Origin: Streptomyces violaceusniger | GTDB taxonomy: Bacteria > Actinomycetota > Actinomycetes > Streptomycetales > Streptomycetaceae | DNA length: 64,000 nt | Assembly: GCA_005405945.1 (NCBI GenBank) | Contig: BJHW01000001.1 | Location: forward strand, 2,356,001-2,420,000 | Direction: 5' to 3' | Shown here: positions 60,835-64,000 of the stretch, one piece after another | Layout: each line of letters starts with the position of its first letter | Numbering within the stretch: position 1 is the first letter of the stretch | The notes under the pieces: generated by a model | Seen by the model: only the letters and a program-made list of their open reading frames with translations | The model's database searches: none | What the model was told of the DNA's origin: nothing | Made by a program: the position numbers and the translations under genes

Positions 60835-62063
60835 TGCCCGAGCTGGCCCGCGATGGACTTCATCGTCTCGGCGCCCGACTGCTGTCCATTGACGGCTTGG
60901 ATTCCGTACTGGGAGAAGAGCTGCTGGAGCTGGTCGCTCTGCTTGTTGCCGGGCAGTGGTGCCGATGCCTTCTGGGCCGTCTTGAGGACGCTCTCGACGC
61001 CGTCGATGTGCGCGTTGTCGTACCACGTCTGCTGGGCGGCGGTGCGTCCCGGGAAGGCGCGCCCCTGGCGGGCCAGGGTGGTGAGCACCTTCTGGCTCGT
61101 CATCGTCGTGATGGCCTTGAACGCCTGGTCGGGGTAGGCGCACTGTTTGGAGATGCCGAATCCGGAGCCCGCCGAGAAGGTGGACGGACCGGAGGTGTGG
61201 CCGGCGGGAATGGTGGTGACCCCTATCGGGAACTTCACCTTGTCCTTCTGGCTGAGCAGGGACCAGGGGCCGTCGAGATACATGCCGACTTTCTTGGACA
61301 CGAAGTTGTTGGAGGGGGTGTCGTTGTCCGCGCTGGCCTGGGTGGCGGTGCCGTTCTTGACGAGCGAGGACAGCCAGTCGAGCCCCTTGGCGAAGGTGGG
61401 GTTCGACGGATCGAGTGTTCCGTCGGCCTTGATGACCCGGCCGCCGTTGTAGCCGAGGATCATCGATTCGAGATTCATGTCCGCGACGCTCGAGGCGAAC
61501 ATCGTCTTTCCCGCCGCCTTGAACTTCGCCGCGGCCGCCGTGAAGTCGGCGAGTTTCCAGCCGGGCTTCGGCTCCTCGGCACCGACCTGCTTGAAGAGGT
61601 CCTTGTTGTAGAAGAGCAGCATGGGCCCGGTGTCATACGGCAGGGCGTACAGCTTTCCGTCGACCTTCATTCCGTTCAGGGCGGTGGTGTCGAACGCGGA
61701 AAGATCGAACCCGCCCTTCTTGGCGTAGGAGTCGATCGGCCGCAGAACATCAGTGTAATTCGCCGCGCGGAGGCTCTGGATGCTCACGACGCACGGCGCG
61801 CTTCCCGTGCTGAGCTGGGTGCGGAGCTTGGTGAAGTAGTCGTTGAAGGGCGCGCCCTGGATCGTGACCTTCGGGCCGCCCTGGGCGCTGACCGAATTCG
61901 CCACCTGCTGCCAGGCCGCCTTGTCGGACGAGCCCGCGATCCACATCGACCAGACGAGTTTGTCCTTCGACTGATTGGACGTGCTGGAGCTGGAGGAACA
62001 TCCCACCAGCAATCCCCAGGCGGCAGCCGCCGCGGTGACACCGACAAGGAGTCGTCTTTTCAT
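60831..62063 (-). CDS. CUT1-type sugar-binding lipoprotein, ABC importer 2
   Basis: 410 residues from ATG 62063; GTG 62075 in frame is an alternative. Signal peptide MKRRLLVGVTAAAAAWGLLV ends in lipobox LLVGCS, followed by a Ser-rich linker. The binding core (LVWSMWIAGSSDKAAWQQV, DTGPMLLFYNKDLFKQ, GMYLDGPWSLL) is the type-1 oligosaccharide-binding family. It is the first gene of the operon that ends with the second fucosidase, so a fucosylated glycan is the likely cargo. The promoter has a clear operator motif. Confidence 0.93.
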   Translation of the reverse strand: MKRRLLVGVTAAAAAWGLLVGCSSSSSTSNQSKDKLVWSMWIAGSSDKAAWQQVANSVSAQGGPKVTIQGAPFNDYFTKLRTQLSTGSAPCVVSIQSLRAANYTDVLRPIDSYAKKGGFDLSAFDTTALNGMKVDGKLYALPYDTGPMLLFYNKDLFKQVGAEEPKPGWKLADFTAAAAKFKAAGKTMFASSVADMNLESMILGYNGGRVIKADGTLDPSNPTFAKGLDWLSSLVKNGTATQASADNDTPSNNFVSKKVGMYLDGPWSLLSQKDKVKFPIGVTTIPAGHTSGPSTFSAGSGFGISKQCAYPDQAFKAITTMTSQKVLTTLARQGRAFPGRTAAQQTWYDNAHIDGVESVLKTAQKASAPLPGNKQSDQLQQLFSQYGIQAVNGQQSGAETMKSIAGQLGQ

Positions 62064-62389
62064 AGCGGAGTCCACTTCATGTGCGTGCTCGGACGGCCGT
62101 ACACGGGCAGCGCGGACCGCGGCATGGAATGCGGCATGGAATGCGCATGCGATGCGGCTGCGGCTGCTGTGGGAAAGCCCCGACCACGGCGAGTGCGGTG
62201 GGGCGAAGAAGATGCGGCGGAGGGGGGTGAACGTCAGATACCGAGTAAGACGGGCGCCGTGCGTACGGCGGCCGCTCCATGGTGCGCTCGATACGTGCGG
62301 AAACTGAAATCCCTGACCGTCACTGTCGTGATCCGACCCATTACGACTCCTTTGGCCGGCCCTTTTTACCAGGACGCATCGGCATCAGA

Positions 62390-62413
62390 ACATCCGATGT
62401 ATTGGAGTGTCAA
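62390..62413 (-). promoter_or_regulatory. Promoter with operator ACATCCGATGT for the importer-2 operon
   Basis: On the minus strand TTGACA lies at 62413-62408, and the near-palindrome ACATCGGATGT (62400-62390) falls between it and a TCTGAT-like -10. That is the classic repressor position. The motif nearly recurs at 11749-11759 before the PL20-type lyase. Nothing else was recognised in the rest of the 62064-62546 gap. Confidence 0.5.
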
Positions 62414-62546
62414 GGTGTCGTACAGGCCGGATCTCCCGTCGAATCTTCTGGCGGACGGCGTCAGAGCTTGGACGTCTCCGACAAGTCCCCCTGTGTCCCG
62501 CGCGGCGCCACAGCCGGGGTGAAAACGACGTGATGTTCACGTGACA

Positions 62547-63323
62547 TCACCGAGGGACGATGCGCACATCGACGCCGCGCTCGCGCAGCCCGCGCACCTC
62601 CCCGGCCGGTGCCGCGTCGTCCACCACGACCAGGTCGAAGTCGGTGAGCGGCGCCAGGGCGTACAGGCCCTGGTTGGCGAACTTCGTATGGTCGACGAGG
62701 AGTACGCGGCGTGCCGCGGCGGCCATCATCGCCTGCTTGACCTGCACCGTCTCGGGTGACATGTGGTAGCAGCGGCCCGCGGTGACGGCCGTGGTGGACA
62801 TGAACAGCACATCGGCGCGGAAGGCGGACATGCTCTGCGCGGTGTGCGGTCCCATGAACGCGTCGTACGCCGGGAAGTAGGTGCCGCCGAGCGCCACCAG
62901 CGCCGCTCCGGGCTCCTTGGCCAGAGCCGTGATGGCGGGCAGCGAGTTGGTGATCACCGTGATCGGTGTGTGGTGGGGCAGGTGGTGGATCAGGCCCAGG
63001 CAGGTGGTGGAGTCGTCGATCACCACGATCTGGCCGGGAACCAGCTCCTCGGCCGCCGCCCGCGCCAGCCGCTGTTTGGTCTGCGCCATCGTCGTCATGC
63101 GCTCGCCGACACTGCCGTGGAACTGCGTGGACGGCAGACAGCTCGCGCCGCCGCGCACCTTGCGCAGCCAGCCCTGCGCCTGGAGGGCGTCCAGGTCGCG
63201 GTGGATGGTCATCACACTGACGGCGAACTCGGCCGACAGGTCCGAGGTGCGGACGAAGCCCTTGGTCGTGACGAGTTCGCGCAGCCGGCGCCGCCGCTCC
63301 TCCTGCCCATCCGTACGGGTCAT
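62547..63323 (-). CDS. DeoR family sugar-responsive repressor (second)
   Basis: 258 residues from ATG 63323. HTH: DLSAEFAVSVMTIHRDLDAL; sensor domain: VIDDSTTCLGLIHHL, NSLPAI, and LLVDHTKFANQGL. It is divergent from the FGGY kinase (326-bp gap) and upstream of the importer-2 operon on the same strand. It is the natural candidate for controlling both; the effector would be a phosphorylated sugar made by the kinase. Confidence 0.92.
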   Translation of the reverse strand: MTRTDGQEERRRRLRELVTTKGFVRTSDLSAEFAVSVMTIHRDLDALQAQGWLRKVRGGASCLPSTQFHGSVGERMTTMAQTKQRLARAAAEELVPGQIVVIDDSTTCLGLIHHLPHHTPITVITNSLPAITALAKEPGAALVALGGTYFPAYDAFMGPHTAQSMSAFRADVLFMSTTAVTAGRCYHMSPETVQVKQAMMAAAARRVLLVDHTKFANQGLYALAPLTDFDLVVVDDAAPAGEVRGLRERGVDVRIVPR

Positions 63324-63555
63324 GGCCTGCGGCTCCCCGTCCCTTCCGCACCACCCCGGCGCGGTGCCGCGACGGGGTGGTGTGAGACGACCTGATGTGA
63401 AACTCACGCGAAGGTAACACGGGCTCGGGGCGCCGCCTCCCCCTTCTGCAGGGCCGGTGGCCCAGGACATCGCACGATGCCGTGGGCCGGCCGCGGGATA
63501 ATCCCGCACCCCGATTGACGTGGCTTCCCGGCGGCGATTCTCTCGGTTTGTCGGC

Positions 63556-63567
63556 GCGGAATTCCGC
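63556..63567. promoter_or_regulatory. Palindrome GCGGAATTCCGC before the FGGY kinase
   Basis: A perfect 12-bp palindrome about 83 bp before the kinase start in the 326-bp divergent gap with deoR. Near-direct repeats of GGCG-K-CGATTC flank it (about 63533 and 63574). A regulatory site is inferred; nothing else was seen in this gap. Confidence 0.35.
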
Positions 63568-63649
63568 CGACGGCGTCGATTCGTCGGAGCGGTGGCTATT
63601 CGCCGGTACGCCGCCGCTCCCGCCGTGGTGAAGGGCAGGTACTTCGGTC

Positions 63650-64000
63650 ATGACGGTTCTCACTGTCGACGTCGGCACGTCGGTCATCAAGTCCGTCGTG
63701 TTCGACGCCGAGGGAAGGGAAGTGGCGGTCTCCCGCGTCGGTACGGAGGTGCTGCGGCCTCGCCCCGGATGGGCCGAGCAGGACATGGACGCGGTGTGGC
63801 GCGGGGTCGTCGCCACCGTGCGCGGCGCTCTGGCCCAGCTGGGGCCCGGGCACGGCGCGGTGCGGCTGATCGCGTTCACGGCCCAGGGGGACGGCTGCTG
63901 GCTGGTCGACGGCGACGGGCGCCCTACCGGCCCGGCGATCCTGTGGTCCGACGGGCGCGCCGGTGATCTGCTCGCGCGCTGGCAGGCCGATGGGGTCCTG
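63650..64000 (+). CDS. FGGY family carbohydrate kinase (3' end outside window)
   Basis: 117 codons from ATG 63650 to the window edge without a stop. The N-terminal FGGY phosphate motif VDVGTSVIKSVVFDAEGRE, then RPGWAEQDMDAVW, FTAQGDGCWLVD and ILWSDGRAGD are typical of the xylulokinase, fuculokinase and rhamnulokinase fold. A fuculokinase-like role would fit the fucosidases, but which sugar it acts on cannot be decided from a third of the protein. Confidence 0.9.
   Translation, partial: MTVLTVDVGTSVIKSVVFDAEGREVAVSRVGTEVLRPRPGWAEQDMDAVWRGVVATVRGALAQLGPGHGAVRLIAFTAQGDGCWLVDGDGRPTGPAILWSDGRAGDLLARWQADGVL

Noticed and set aside
62077..62280. Minus-strand 67-residue frame upstream of the importer-2 operon
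   Set aside because: Pro/Arg-rich low-complexity translation without a family match; treated as the untranslated leader.

Overview
This 64 kb window is very GC-rich actinobacterial DNA, almost certainly from a Streptomyces or a close relative. The evidence is strong G/C third-position bias, frequent GTG starts, GTGA/ATGA stop-start overlaps, twin-arginine and lipobox exporters, a DUF5133 protein behind a SigB-type sigma factor, and typical actinomycete regulators (Lrp, MarR, TetR, DeoR, WYL, GlxA). No rRNA, tRNA, CRISPR array, prophage or large biosynthetic cluster was seen. Both ends cut through genes: metE at the left and an FGGY sugar kinase at the right.

Region 1 (1-10 kb) is central metabolism. 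It holds B12-independent methionine synthase (MetE), an old-yellow-enzyme reductase with a divergent MarR regulator, and an Lrp regulator divergent from a giant indolepyruvate ferredoxin oxidoreductase that is followed by an acyl-CoA dehydrogenase. Region 2 (10-25 kb) is an accessory patchwork. It holds a MITE-like element, decayed gene fragments (GlcG/HbpS, DUF6624, M1 peptidase, TetR), a glucuronan-lyase-like enzyme (PL20 type), an alginate lyase (PL7), an epoxide hydrolase, a small CGNR/SnoaL operon, a membrane Ser/Thr kinase, an FHA protein, and a cobalamin-riboswitch-controlled BtuFCD-type ABC importer. Region 3 (25-43 kb) holds redox enzymes and regulators: a hydroxyacid-oxoacid transhydrogenase, two LLM flavin monooxygenases (one behind a probable cysteine leader peptide), SDR/TetR, a SigB-type sigma factor, a threonine dehydratase, a hydrolase/GlxA pair and WYL/NmrA. 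It also holds a damaged stretch (MFS remnant fused to a response-regulator remnant, then an internally deleted histidine kinase), an aromatic-ring FAD monooxygenase with TetR, and a second cobalamin riboswitch driving CbtB-CbtA cobalt transport.

Region 4 (43-64 kb) is a coherent glycan-utilisation locus. It has two CUT1 ABC importers, GH38 alpha-mannosidase, GH4 glycosidase, GH2 beta-galactosidase, two GH29 alpha-L-fucosidases, a PfkB and an FGGY sugar kinase, and two DeoR repressors. The enzymes lack obvious signal peptides, so the likely scheme is import of fucose-, galactose- and mannose-containing oligosaccharides, cytoplasmic trimming, and phosphorylation. The substrate is inferred, not shown.

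A recurring oddity is that at least five otherwise well-conserved genes are broken by what looks like one missing base in a G/C run. This could be real decay but fits sequencing indels better, so those genes may be intact in the organism.
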